Source of the DNA: JAAYCI01 sp964370165
GTDB lineage: Bacteria > Bacillota > Clostridia > Oscillospirales > Ruminococcaceae
Assembly (NCBI GenBank): GCA_964370165.1
Contig: CAYJIG010000006.1
Span: forward strand, 1 to 62,080
DNA: 62,080 nt
Reading direction: 5' to 3'
Made by a program: the position numbers and the translations under genes. Position 1 is the stretch's first letter. Each line of letters opens with the position of its first letter. A model generated the notes under the pieces. It had not been told where the DNA came from. It saw nothing but the letters and a program-made list of their open reading frames with translations, and did not search any database. Of this stretch, positions 25,430 through 33,695 are shown in pieces.

Positions 25430-27412
25430 ATGAACAACACTCCCAAAAATCCACAAAAATCATTTTTGATTTATGTCGTTATTGCGCTTGTAATGATGGC
25501 AGTTTTTCAGTTTTTTGTTTTGCCTAATGTGACAGAACCACAAATTGAAGAAGTAAGCTATTCTGAGTTTTTGGATATGTTAAACGAGGGAAGCATCACA
25601 AAAGTAGAAGTGAATGAAGTGGAAAGTCGGATAAATTTTGAAGCAGGTGAAGACACATATTATACCGGCTTGTTTGAAGATCCGGGCTTGATAGAAAGGC
25701 TGCAAGAAACAGAAACAGCCGATGGAGAACCGATAGAGTTTGGCGAAGTGGTTCCCGAGCAAATGAGCTATCTTACCAGTTTGTTGTTCTCGATGATACC
25801 AACAATACTGATGTTAGGGCTACTATTTTTGTTATACCGTAGCATGATGAAACGCAGCGGTGGCGACATGATGAGCTTTGGCAAGAGTAACGCTAAAGTA
25901 TATGTGCAAGCGCAAACAGGAATAACATTTGAAGATGTGGCGGGTCAAGAAGAAGCAAAAGATGCATTGACGGAGATTGTGGATTTTCTGCACAATCCCA
26001 GCAAATATGCCAGTATCGGCGCAAAAATGCCGAAGGGTGCATTGCTTGTAGGCCCTCCGGGAACAGGTAAAACACTACTTGCCAAAGCGGTTGCAGGCGA
26101 GGCCGGCGTGCCGTTTTTCTCCATCGCCGGCAGTGAGTTTGTAGAGATGTTTGTGGGTAGAGGCGCCGCACGTGTGCGTGATTTGTTTAAACAGGCCAAA
26201 GAAAAATCTCCGTGCATTGTGTTTATTGACGAGCTTGATACCATAGGCAAAAAGCGTGACACTGCAGGCATGGGCGGAAACGACGAACGCGAGCAAACCC
26301 TGAACCAGTTGCTTAGTGAGATGGACGGCTTTGACGGAAGTAGCGGCGTGGTAATTTTAGCGGCAACAAACAGGCCCGAAACTTTGGATGCGGCGTTGCT
26401 GCGTCCCGGCCGTTTCGATAGGCGCATTCCTGTGGAACTTCCGGACTTGGCAGGACGTGTGGATATTTTGAAGGTACATGCCAAAAAAGTTATCATGGAC
26501 GACGATATAGACTATGACATTATTGCACGCACCACTTCAGGTGCATCGGGTGCAGATCTTGCAAATATCATCAACGAGGCGGCACTGCTTGCAGTAAAAG
26601 GAAATCGCCGCATGGTTATGCAAAAAGACCTCATGGAAAGCGTAGAGGTGGTACTGGCCGGCATGCAACGCAAGAATAAAGTGATAAGCCCGAAAGAAAA
26701 ACGAATTGTGGCATATCATGAGATTGGACATGCAGTGGTGGCGGCAAAACAAACAGGAAGCGCACCGGTGACAAAAATCACTATTGTGCCACGTACCTCG
26801 GGTGCACTTGGATATACAATGCAGGTGGATGAAGAAGAGCAAAACCTGTTGTCACGGGATGATATCCTGAATAAAATAGCAACCCTTACAGGTGGGCGCA
26901 GTGCAGAAGAAGTGGTGTTTGGTAGCATCACCACAGGCGCATCTAATGATATCGAAAAGATAACAAAGATGGCACGTGGAATGGTAACACGCTACGGCAT
27001 GAGTAAAGAGTTTGACATGATGGCGCTGGAAACGCAACATAATCAATACCTTGGCGGAGATGCTCAGCTGGCTTGTGGCCCGGAAACAGCGGCAAAAATC
27101 GACGCAGAAGTGCTAGAAATCATCAAAAAAGCTCACGAGAGTGCAAAGAAAATTTTGCTTGATAACAGAGAAAAACTGGATGAGCTGGCAGATTATTTGC
27201 TGGAAAAAGAAACAATAACCGGCGAAGAATTTATGGCGATTTTAAACGACGAAGATCCAAAAAAGACACAAGAAGAACCACAACCTGAGAATGAAACAAA
27301 AGATGTGGAAGGTCCAAAAGCAGAAGAAATAGAAAAACCAGAGCCCCAAAATAAAGAGCACGAAAATGAAACGGTTGAAGCCGAAAAAGCCGAAAAAGCT
27401 GAAAAAGAATAA
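25430..27412 (+). CDS. ftsH: ATP-dependent zinc metalloprotease FtsH
   Basis: This 660-residue membrane AAA protease degrades misfolded membrane and selected soluble proteins. Two membrane segments (about 12-31 and 113-137) flank a small extracytoplasmic domain. The AAA module has GPPGTGKT (208-215), Walker B IVFIDELD (263-270) and the second region of homology with AATNRPETLD and LLRPGRFDRR. Zinc ligands are His430 and His434 in HEIGH plus Asp507 in GASNDIE. The pore segment reads FVGRGAARVRDLF rather than FVGVGASRVRDLF, a variant I associate with some Firmicutes FtsH copies. The C-terminal 60 residues are an acidic Glu/Lys/Pro tail ending in EKAEKAEKE. Confidence 0.97.
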   Translation: MNNTPKNPQKSFLIYVVIALVMMAVFQFFVLPNVTEPQIEEVSYSEFLDMLNEGSITKVEVNEVESRINFEAGEDTYYTGLFEDPGLIERLQETETADGEPIEFGEVVPEQMSYLTSLLFSMIPTILMLGLLFLLYRSMMKRSGGDMMSFGKSNAKVYVQAQTGITFEDVAGQEEAKDALTEIVDFLHNPSKYASIGAKMPKGALLVGPPGTGKTLLAKAVAGEAGVPFFSIAGSEFVEMFVGRGAARVRDLFKQAKEKSPCIVFIDELDTIGKKRDTAGMGGNDEREQTLNQLLSEMDGFDGSSGVVILAATNRPETLDAALLRPGRFDRRIPVELPDLAGRVDILKVHAKKVIMDDDIDYDIIARTTSGASGADLANIINEAALLAVKGNRRMVMQKDLMESVEVVLAGMQRKNKVISPKEKRIVAYHEIGHAVVAAKQTGSAPVTKITIVPRTSGALGYTMQVDEEEQNLLSRDDILNKIATLTGGRSAEEVVFGSITTGASNDIEKITKMARGMVTRYGMSKEFDMMALETQHNQYLGGDAQLACGPETAAKIDAEVLEIIKKAHESAKKILLDNREKLDELADYLLEKETITGEEFMAILNDEDPKKTQEEPQPENETKDVEGPKAEEIEKPEPQNKEHENETVEAEKAEKAEKE

Positions 27413-27427
27413 AAAATATCCAAATAA

Positions 27428-27466
27428 AAAAGGCGCCTCTTAGAAAAGAGGGCCTTTTAATTTTTG
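27428..27466. terminator. Terminator between ftsH and queT
   Basis: AAAAGGCGCCTCTT and AAGAGGGCCTTTT pair over about 13 bp with one bulge and a four-base loop, followed by AATTTTT; both convergent genes could use it. Confidence 0.75.
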
Positions 27467-27474
27467 CTTTACTT

Positions 27475-27987
27475 TTATCGCGAGCCTTGTAATAAAGACT
27501 GTAAAACGGGACGTTTCTCTATGACATATATCAAGAGAAGACCTAAGAAACAACAGCTAATCACTTGGCCCACACCGACACTGAAGCCATAGCTTGCCCA
27601 TGTGACAGCAAAAGATGCGCCGTCTATTGGGAAAAGATAGGCCAATTGAGCTCCCACAAAAATAGCATTCAAAATCACGGGTGGAAGGCTGGAAAGCACC
27701 GGTAAACCACGAAAACGAATATTGCGCAACTGATAGGTTAAAATAGCGGCAATCAGCGTAGCGGCAGTGCCTACCACCATGTCAATGGCAACACCGGTAA
27801 TCATATTGGCGATAAAACATCCAAGGGTGAGGCCGATGATAGCATGAGGCGAAAGAACAGCTAAAATGGTTAAAGCCTCGGCCAGACGGACTTGCACAGG
27901 CCCGTAAGATATAGGCGCAAACACAAGACACATGGCAATATAAACGGCCGCGATGGTGGCGATACGAACAAGTTTTTGTACAGACAT
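27475..27987 (-). CDS. queT: QueT-family transporter (ECF S component for queuosine precursor)
   Basis: This 170-residue membrane protein has about five or six helices and the QueT pattern: APISYGPVQVRLAEALTILA, GCFIANMITG and LPPVILNAIFVGAQLAYL. QueT is predicted to be the substrate-binding component of an ECF transporter for preQ1/queuosine precursors. The ATG at 27987 is preferred because AAAGGAA precedes it; the longer frame includes leader RNA. A structured leader lies upstream, as expected for a gene of this family. No other queuosine genes are in the window. Confidence 0.88.
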   Translation of the reverse strand: MSVQKLVRIATIAAVYIAMCLVFAPISYGPVQVRLAEALTILAVLSPHAIIGLTLGCFIANMITGVAIDMVVGTAATLIAAILTYQLRNIRFRGLPVLSSLPPVILNAIFVGAQLAYLFPIDGASFAVTWASYGFSVGVGQVISCCFLGLLLIYVIEKRPVLQSLLQGSR

Positions 27988-27991
27988 AAAA

Positions 27992-28105
27992 TATTCCTTT
28001 AGCGGTAAAATTTTACTCACAGACTCCGCCGGTGTCCATGAGGTGTATCGGCAAAAACCAAAGCCGAGCGGCCCAAAATTCATTCGATGAATGAAAAAGT
28101 GGCCT
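27992..28105 (-). promoter_or_regulatory. Structured queT leader, candidate preQ1-type riboswitch
   Basis: Reading on the minus strand, three helices can be drawn: TTCATTC/GAATGAA around a three-base loop (28079-28095), TCGGC/GCCGA (28048-28067), and GCGG (28026-28029) with CCGC (28002-28005), the last followed at once by TAAAGGA, the ribosome binding site. A palindrome GTAAAATTTTAC (28005-28016) sits inside the last helix. PreQ1-II riboswitches also end in a hairpin with CCGC next to AAAGGAG and control queT homologues. I cannot place the ligand pocket, so the class is open. Confidence 0.4.
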
Positions 28106-28196
28106 TTTGATAAATAAAAAGTACGAAAATGAATTATAACAGGTTTTTTAAAATGATACAAGTGCTAAAATGTTAAAGATAAATAACACGATAAAT

Positions 28197-28931
28197 TTAT
28201 AGCTTGTATCTGATACCATCTTTGTATTCTTCATAAAGCTTGCGGTTGCGCTCGTCGCCACCGTCTTGGTTTGCGCTGTAAAATACAGGCGGATATTCCA
28301 CTCCGGCTGCACGCAGTTTTTTGACTGTCTCCACCACCAGGCTGTTCACCAGTGCGGCGCCTACTACGGTGGAAGAAGGTGCCATACGTTGGGATAGACC
28401 CTCTACCTCACACAATGCGTCGCCCGGATCACCGTGGTTGTCCAGTACGTAATCACACACCTCGAAAAGACGTTTGCCGCTATCGTGACGGCTGGTTTCG
28501 CTTTTAGAGTATGCAATGCTTGTTAGGGCAATCGTGATCACGCCTTTTTCTTTTGCAGTCAGCGCCACATCGATACCGGCGGGATTACGTCCGCTAACAG
28601 AATGGACAATCAAAATATCACCCTCGGTGAAATCTACTTTTTGCGCCACTACTTTACCGTAGCCGTTAATACGCTCCATGCGGCTGGTGTGGCTGATGGG
28701 GCTGTTGAACAGTAGTGTTTCTGTGCCGAAAATCGGATTGACTGTCATAAGTCCACCGGCTCTGTAAAACATTTCCTCGGTGATGATTCCGGCATGGCCT
28801 GCTCCATATACGTAAATAGCTTTTTTGTCCAAAATAGCCTGGCACATTAAACCGGATATTTTATCAACGTTTTCTGCTTCGGCTTTATCTACCAATGCCA
28901 GTAGTTCCATAACTTTTTCAAAATATTGCAT
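28197..28931 (-). CDS. SIS-domain sugar isomerase-like protein (UPF0309 type)
   Basis: This 244-residue protein has a SIS phosphosugar-binding fold: AIYVYGAGHAGIITEEMFYR forms the first phosphate-binding loop, ILIVHSVSGRNPAGIDVA the second, and the Ser/Thr-rich ITIALTSIAYSKSE a third. It resembles UPF0309 proteins, a group often linked to aminosugar metabolism. Start ATG 28931 has AAAGGAG. It is 43 bases downstream of the SDR gene, apparently the last gene of the pyrB-pyrI-SDR-SIS operon. Substrate unknown. Confidence 0.85.
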   Translation of the reverse strand: MQYFEKVMELLALVDKAEAENVDKISGLMCQAILDKKAIYVYGAGHAGIITEEMFYRAGGLMTVNPIFGTETLLFNSPISHTSRMERINGYGKVVAQKVDFTEGDILIVHSVSGRNPAGIDVALTAKEKGVITIALTSIAYSKSETSRHDSGKRLFEVCDYVLDNHGDPGDALCEVEGLSQRMAPSSTVVGAALVNSLVVETVKKLRAAGVEYPPVFYSANQDGGDERNRKLYEEYKDGIRYKL

Positions 28932-28974
28932 AACGACTCCTTTATTTATCGGTGAATCCACCGTAATTATGATG

Positions 28975-29760
28975 TTATATTCCCTTGCTGACACCTAAAG
29001 TATACCCACCGTCTACCGGTAAAATTACTCCGGTTAAAAAGCCTGCTTTTTCTTCACTGGCCAAAAACATCACGGCGTTTGCGATGTCTTGCATGTCGGC
29101 ATACCTGCCCAGCGGTACTTTTTTCATTCGTTCTTCTTCCAAGGGACGCAAAGTGTCATCCTTCATGCGGCTCGATATGGTTTCTGTCATGGTAGGCCCG
29201 GGACTTACCATATTTACCCTGATACCCATTTGAGCTAAGTCCATGGCCATTATTTGGCTTAGGGCGTGTTCGCCTACCTTGCTAACGGTATAGTGAGTAC
29301 GGCCGGTTTTAAACTGCAATGCCGTGCTGGAGCCCACATTCACGATGCAACCTTTTTTTTGTGCGGCCTGCATGCTGTGTACTGCGGCTACAGAGCAGTG
29401 GTAAGGTGCGAGAGTGTTAAGTGCCAGTGCGCCTTCCCATTTTTCGGGGGTGATGCCGTCCCATGCGGCGCTTTCACTGTATGCGCCGGCGTTGTTTACA
29501 AGCACGTCTATAGCCCCAACATTTTGCACAATATCGGCAAATGTTTTTTCGATACTGGTAACGTCTTCTAAGTTGCACACCATCGCCACGGCGTTTTCTT
29601 TACCGGATTTAATGGTTGCCATGCCGTCTTGTAGCTTTTTTTCATCGCGGCCGATAAGCACCACTTTAGCATCTTCAGCCAAAAAAGACTTGGCAATCTG
29701 AAGACCCATTCCACGATTTGCACCGGTGACCACCACTACCTTGTTTTTCCACTCGCTCAT
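28975..29760 (-). CDS. Short-chain dehydrogenase/reductase
   Basis: This 261-residue classical SDR has the cofactor motif TGANRGMG, NNAG near residue 90, the catalytic Ser in VGSSTALQF and YTVSK with Tyr and Lys, and a terminal SEEKAGFLTG-VDGGYTLG. The ATG at 29760 is set by AGAGGTG; an upstream extension would overlap pyrI. It starts 29 bases after the pyrI stop, so it is part of that operon. The motif GRDEKKL after the second strand suggests NADPH preference. Substrate unknown; an association with the neighbouring sugar isomerase is plausible. Confidence 0.92.
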   Translation of the reverse strand: MSEWKNKVVVVTGANRGMGLQIAKSFLAEDAKVVLIGRDEKKLQDGMATIKSGKENAVAMVCNLEDVTSIEKTFADIVQNVGAIDVLVNNAGAYSESAAWDGITPEKWEGALALNTLAPYHCSVAAVHSMQAAQKKGCIVNVGSSTALQFKTGRTHYTVSKVGEHALSQIMAMDLAQMGIRVNMVSPGPTMTETISSRMKDDTLRPLEEERMKKVPLGRYADMQDIANAVMFLASEEKAGFLTGVILPVDGGYTLGVSKGI

Positions 29761-29789
29761 AATATTACACCTCTTTTCAAATGTTGGGG

Positions 29790-30203
29790 TTACTCGTATG
29801 CTTGCTCGCAGTAAGCGCAGCGATAAACTTCGCTGGTTTCCTGCCACTCAAATATTTGATCAAGCTCTCTTTCGGTGCTGGTGATACAGCGTGGGTTCAT
29901 ACACTTTGCCACGTTGACTACTTTTTTTGGATGTGCTAGGCGGCGTTTTTCCACGATTTGGCTTCCAACAATAACGTTCACCGTGATTTTAGGGTCGACA
30001 AACCCTAAAACATCAAGGTTGATATCTACTTCATCTTCAATTTTCACAATATCTTTTCTGCCTGTTTTTCCACTGCGGGCATTTCGGATAACGGCCACAG
30101 GGCAATCCATCTTATCAAGCTCAAGCAAGTTTACAATATCCATTCCTTTTCCGGCCGTTATATGGTCGATAACAAGACCACGTTCAATGCTGTCAACATG
30201 CAT
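29790..30203 (-). CDS. pyrI: Aspartate carbamoyltransferase regulatory subunit
   Basis: This 137-residue protein is the allosteric subunit that binds nucleotides and joins PyrB trimers. The N-terminal allosteric domain (1-95) includes ERGLVIDHITAGKG; the C-terminal zinc domain has Cys101, Cys106, Cys129 and Cys132, matching the CxxxxC and CxxC arrangement of E. coli PyrI. AGGAGG precedes the ATG. It begins 31 bases after pyrB. This implies a feedback-controlled, holoenzyme-type ATCase. Confidence 0.97.
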   Translation of the reverse strand: MHVDSIERGLVIDHITAGKGMDIVNLLELDKMDCPVAVIRNARSGKTGRKDIVKIEDEVDINLDVLGFVDPKITVNVIVGSQIVEKRRLAHPKKVVNVAKCMNPRCITSTERELDQIFEWQETSEVYRCAYCEQAYE

Positions 30204-30234
30204 TTTTTATCCTCCTAATCTGGTTTGGGAAATT

Positions 30235-31170
30235 TCACCAAATATCTTCAACACGAAGCATGGCCAAAATCAATGCCATGCGCACATATTTACCATACAG
30301 TACTTGCTGAAAATAAGCGGCTCTTGGGTCGCTGTCTACCTCGGTAGATATTTCATTGACGCGTGGCAAGGGATGCAATACCATCATATTTTCTTTAGCC
30401 ATGCGCATTTTTGCTGCATCTAAAATATAGCTGTCTTTTAAGCGCACATAATCCTCTTCGTTGAAAAAGCGTTCCTTCTGCACACGTGTCATGTATAAAA
30501 CGTCTAAATCGCCTATTACATGTTCCAGCTGCTCTACTTCTTCAAAATCAATACCATTTTCCTTTAGCTCATCCAGCATGTATGCAGGCAAGCGCAACTC
30601 TTTGGGGCTGATAAGCACAAACTTGATGTTTTTACGAGCCATCAGTGCCTTGCATAAGCTGTGCACAGTACGGCCAAACATTAAATCTCCACAAAGGCCG
30701 ATGGTGAAATTATCCAGCGAATGATTGCTGCGTATGCTACGAATAGTTAAAAGGTCGGTCAAGGTTTGAGTGGGATGCAGATGGCCACCGTCACCTGCGT
30801 TGATGATAGGAATACTGGCCACTTGTGTGGCCACAGTGGCTGCGCCTTCTTTTGGATGACGCATGGCGATGATATCGGCAAAGCATTGTACTGTTTTCAC
30901 GGTATCGCGCACAGTCTCGCCTTTTGTGGCACTGGAAGAATCTGCCGTTGAAAAACCGAGTACACTCCCGCCAAGTTCCAGCATTGCAGCTTCAAAACTT
31001 AAACGAGTTCGGGTACTCGGCTCATAAAACAATGTTCCTATTTTTTTGTTACGACAACACTCCGCAAATGACAAAGGAGAGGCCACGATACGATCGGCCA
31101 AATCAAGAAGTGCATCTGTCTCGGAAATGCTTAGGTCATCGGGAGAAATCAAATGACGTAATGGGTTCAC
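30235..31170 (-). CDS. pyrB: Aspartate carbamoyltransferase catalytic subunit
   Basis: This 311-residue enzyme condenses carbamoyl phosphate with aspartate in pyrimidine synthesis. The carbamoyl-phosphate loop is PSTRTRLSFE, followed by SSATKGETVRDT, HPKEGA, the LCGDLMFGRTVHSL aspartate domain and HPLPRVNEI. The GTG start at 31170 follows AAGGAGG at seven bases. It heads the pyrB-pyrI-SDR-SIS transcription unit; no pyr attenuator or PyrR-binding loop was recognised in the 197-base divergent region shared with nnrE. Confidence 0.97.
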   Translation of the reverse strand: MNPLRHLISPDDLSISETDALLDLADRIVASPLSFAECCRNKKIGTLFYEPSTRTRLSFEAAMLELGGSVLGFSTADSSSATKGETVRDTVKTVQCFADIIAMRHPKEGAATVATQVASIPIINAGDGGHLHPTQTLTDLLTIRSIRSNHSLDNFTIGLCGDLMFGRTVHSLCKALMARKNIKFVLISPKELRLPAYMLDELKENGIDFEEVEQLEHVIGDLDVLYMTRVQKERFFNEEDYVRLKDSYILDAAKMRMAKENMMVLHPLPRVNEISTEVDSDPRAAYFQQVLYGKYVRMALILAMLRVEDIW

Positions 31171-31367
31171 AGTACGTCCTCCTTCAATAATATTTTTTAT
31201 TATTATGCCTTATATTTACCATAAAATCAAGCAACATAGCATATTGAATATCTAAAAAATATAACAATATTGTTATTGATTTTCACATACTTTTTATTTA
31301 TCATAAAATACAATAGCAAAAGCACATAAATGTGTAGTTGGATATTAGTACACAAGGAGGGTTTTAA

Positions 31368-31979
31368 GTGAGGATACTTAGCGTGGATTCCATGAGAGCT
31401 GCCGAAAAAAAGGCTGTTATTGACGGCACAAGCTATGAGCAGCTGATGGAAACAGCAGGGACACTGGCGGCAGAGGCTATCATAAAACACACAAAAAAAC
31501 AAAGTGATCCTCCTACAGTGCTGTTTTTGTGTGGAAAAGGAAATAACGCAGGGGATGCCTTTGTGGCGGCAAGAGTGATGGAAAAAGCCGGATGGCAGTG
31601 CTATATTTTGCCTCTTTGTGGCGAAGAGTATACCCCTTTAGCCAAACGAAATCTTCTGCGCTTGCCAAAGAATGTGGTGCAAGCGGATACTTATCCCGAT
31701 AAAGAATTTGACGTTATTGTGGACGCAGTGTTTGGCATTGGGTTCAAAGGAAACTTGCCCGATGTTGTCAAAGATGCTTTTCGCACAGCAAGAAACCAAG
31801 ATGCTTTTTCTGTTGCGTTTGATCTTCCAAGTGGGCTATTGGCAGATACGGGCGATGTTAGCAGGGGATGCTTTTGCGCCGATTTAACCCTTACTTTCGG
31901 CGCACACAAACCGGCGCTTTTGGTTTTTGGTGCTAAATCGTATGTTGGCAAGGTGCAGCTAATAGACATTGGTATCTAA
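31368..31979 (+). CDS. nnrE: NAD(P)H-hydrate epimerase
   Basis: This 203-residue YjeF N-terminal-family protein interconverts R- and S-NAD(P)HX, supplying NnrD. It has VDSMRAAEKKAV, LFLCGKGNNAGDAFVAARVM (nucleotide loop), DVIVDAVFGIGFKG and FDLPSGLLADTG, with conserved Asp and Asn residues. The GTG start follows AAGGAGGG. It is a stand-alone gene, 11 kb from nnrD, rather than the common fused form. Confidence 0.92.
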   Translation: MRILSVDSMRAAEKKAVIDGTSYEQLMETAGTLAAEAIIKHTKKQSDPPTVLFLCGKGNNAGDAFVAARVMEKAGWQCYILPLCGEEYTPLAKRNLLRLPKNVVQADTYPDKEFDVIVDAVFGIGFKGNLPDVVKDAFRTARNQDAFSVAFDLPSGLLADTGDVSRGCFCADLTLTFGAHKPALLVFGAKSYVGKVQLIDIGI

Positions 31980-32068
31980 GAATTTGCCACAAAATAGGAT
32001 ATTATTGGTGAATTTGCTTACAATAATATATTTTGATAAAAAATGACGTAAAAAGCTGGTATTTTCTC

Positions 32069-32099
32069 TTGACAGACACCCGATAAGCTGTGTTACAAT
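32069..32099 (+). promoter_or_regulatory. Candidate promoter of the PPi-phosphofructokinase gene
   Basis: TTGACA and TACAAT separated by 19 bases (an 18-base alternative is TTACAA), about 120 bases upstream of the GTG start, leaving a sizeable leader. Confidence 0.5.
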
Positions 32100-32217
32100 A
32101 GCTGTGCTGTCCATTTTTTATTTTAGTTTGTAGGATAATTCACATCTCGTATTTGTGTATGAATAGATGGACTAACCAAAGTGAAAATACGTAAAATTTT
32201 AAGGAGGTAATTGATTC

Positions 32218-33471
32218 GTGAAAAATATGATTATTGCTCAAAGTGGTGGCCCGTCCCCGGCCATCAACGCTTCTTTAGCCGGTGCTGTTTCCCAGGCTAT
32301 GGCCAGCGGTGAAATTGGTGTTGTATACGGTGCTTTGCATGGCTTGCAAGGTATGCTTGCTCATCAAATTATTGACCTATCAGCTCAGATGAAAACAGCT
32401 AAAGATTTCGAGCTGCTTAGCCATACTCCGGCTATGGCGCTTGGCACTTGCCGCTTTAAGCTGCCTAACGATCCAAACGAAACTTATGACCAAGTGTTGG
32501 AGATTATGCGCGAGTATAACATCGGCTACTTCTTCTACTGTGGTGGTAACGACTCCATGGATACCATCTCTCGTTTGTCGGCATTCTTCCGCTCGAAAGG
32601 CGAAGACATCAAATGCATTGGTATCCCAAAAACAGTTGATAACGACTTGGCTGTTACCGATCATACTCCCGGTTTTGGTTCGGCTGCACGTTTTGTTGCT
32701 GCCAGCTTCTCCGAGATTATGATTGACTCTTCCGCATATCCTTCCAAAACTGTTACCATCGTAGAAGTTATGGGACGTAACGCAGGCTGGCTTACTGCTT
32801 CCAGCGTGTTGGCACGTGCACATGGCTTTACCGGCCCACACTTGATTTACTTACCCGAGGTTCCTTTCTATCCTCAAAAATTCTTGGCTAAAGTGGACGA
32901 GCTACTTCAAACTGAAAACAACGTATTGGTGGCTGTGTCTGAAGGCATCCGTACAGAAAACGGCAACTATGTGGCTCAGTCCGAAAGTGGCGCCATTGAT
33001 ATGTTTGGCCACCATGCCTTGGGCGGTGTTGCCAGCGCTTTGGAAGCATTGGTACGTGGCAAGCTAAGCGAAAAATATACCGACATGAAAATCCGTAGCG
33101 TAGAGCCCAGCATTCTGCAACGTGTGGCAATGCACTTGGCTTCCGGCACAGACCTGAAAGAAGCTCAAGATGTAGGCATGCTGGCTGTGAAAGCAGCTCT
33201 TGAAGGCAAAACAGACTACATGGTAGCTATCAAACGTGTGTCAAATCATCCGTACCTGGTACGTTATGAATTGGCCGCTTTGTCCGACGTGGCAAACCAC
33301 GAGCGCAAAGTACCACTGGAGTGGATCACCGAAGACGGCACAAATGTATCTGAAGAAATGGTTGAATATCTGCGTCCGTTGTTCCGTGGCGAAACTCAAG
33401 TGAGCTACGAAGACGGTCTGCCCCACTTCTTCAAACTAGACCACACAAAAATCGTAAAACCCTGCAAATAA
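32218..33471 (+). CDS. pfp: Diphosphate-dependent phosphofructokinase
   Basis: This 417-residue PFK phosphorylates fructose 6-phosphate, probably with pyrophosphate. GGND at 109-112 replaces the GGDGS of ATP-PFKs, and Lys138 in PKTVDND replaces Gly of PGTIDND; both are the known markers of PPi specificity. VEVMGRNAGWLTA is the sugar-binding block. The GTG start at 32218 has AAGGAGG ten bases upstream. Codon usage is more regular than in neighbours, as in highly expressed genes. A strong terminator follows. The reaction is reversible, so it may also act in gluconeogenesis. Confidence 0.92.
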   Translation: MKNMIIAQSGGPSPAINASLAGAVSQAMASGEIGVVYGALHGLQGMLAHQIIDLSAQMKTAKDFELLSHTPAMALGTCRFKLPNDPNETYDQVLEIMREYNIGYFFYCGGNDSMDTISRLSAFFRSKGEDIKCIGIPKTVDNDLAVTDHTPGFGSAARFVAASFSEIMIDSSAYPSKTVTIVEVMGRNAGWLTASSVLARAHGFTGPHLIYLPEVPFYPQKFLAKVDELLQTENNVLVAVSEGIRTENGNYVAQSESGAIDMFGHHALGGVASALEALVRGKLSEKYTDMKIRSVEPSILQRVAMHLASGTDLKEAQDVGMLAVKAALEGKTDYMVAIKRVSNHPYLVRYELAALSDVANHERKVPLEWITEDGTNVSEEMVEYLRPLFRGETQVSYEDGLPHFFKLDHTKIVKPCK

Positions 33472-33509
33472 TATTTTGTGGTATTTTAAGTAAAATATGT
33501 TTTATTTTT

Positions 33510-33551
33510 ACCATTTTTCTCGTTTTTTACGGGAAAAATGGTAATTTTTTT
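33510..33551 (+). terminator. Terminator of the phosphofructokinase gene
   Basis: ACCATTTTTC and GAAAAATGGT form a perfect 10-bp stem, followed by AATTTTTTT. Confidence 0.85.
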
Positions 33552-33617
33552 ATCTTTTTAGCGATTTTTGAGTCTTTTTAATATCACAAATTATTGCAAA
33601 ATAACAGGTGTAAACAT

Positions 33618-33644
33618 TGATTTTTTGGCAAAATTCGGTATAAT
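33618..33644 (+). promoter_or_regulatory. Candidate coaX promoter
   Basis: TTGATT and TATAAT separated by 15 bases, about 50 bases before the coaX start. Confidence 0.4.
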
Positions 33645-33695
33645 ACACGTTATGAACTATCATACGACATTTGTTTGTAATATGGAGGAAAAAAC

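Noticed and set aside
25430..27412. FtsH pore and HEIGH substitutions as a sign of inactivation.
   Set aside because: The zinc His residues and all ATPase motifs are intact; the GRGAAR variant is, as far as I recall, normal for a group of Firmicutes FtsH proteins.
31171..31367. PyrR-binding or attenuator leader upstream of pyrB.
   Set aside because: No terminator/antiterminator pair or PyrR-like loop was seen in the AT-rich divergent region.
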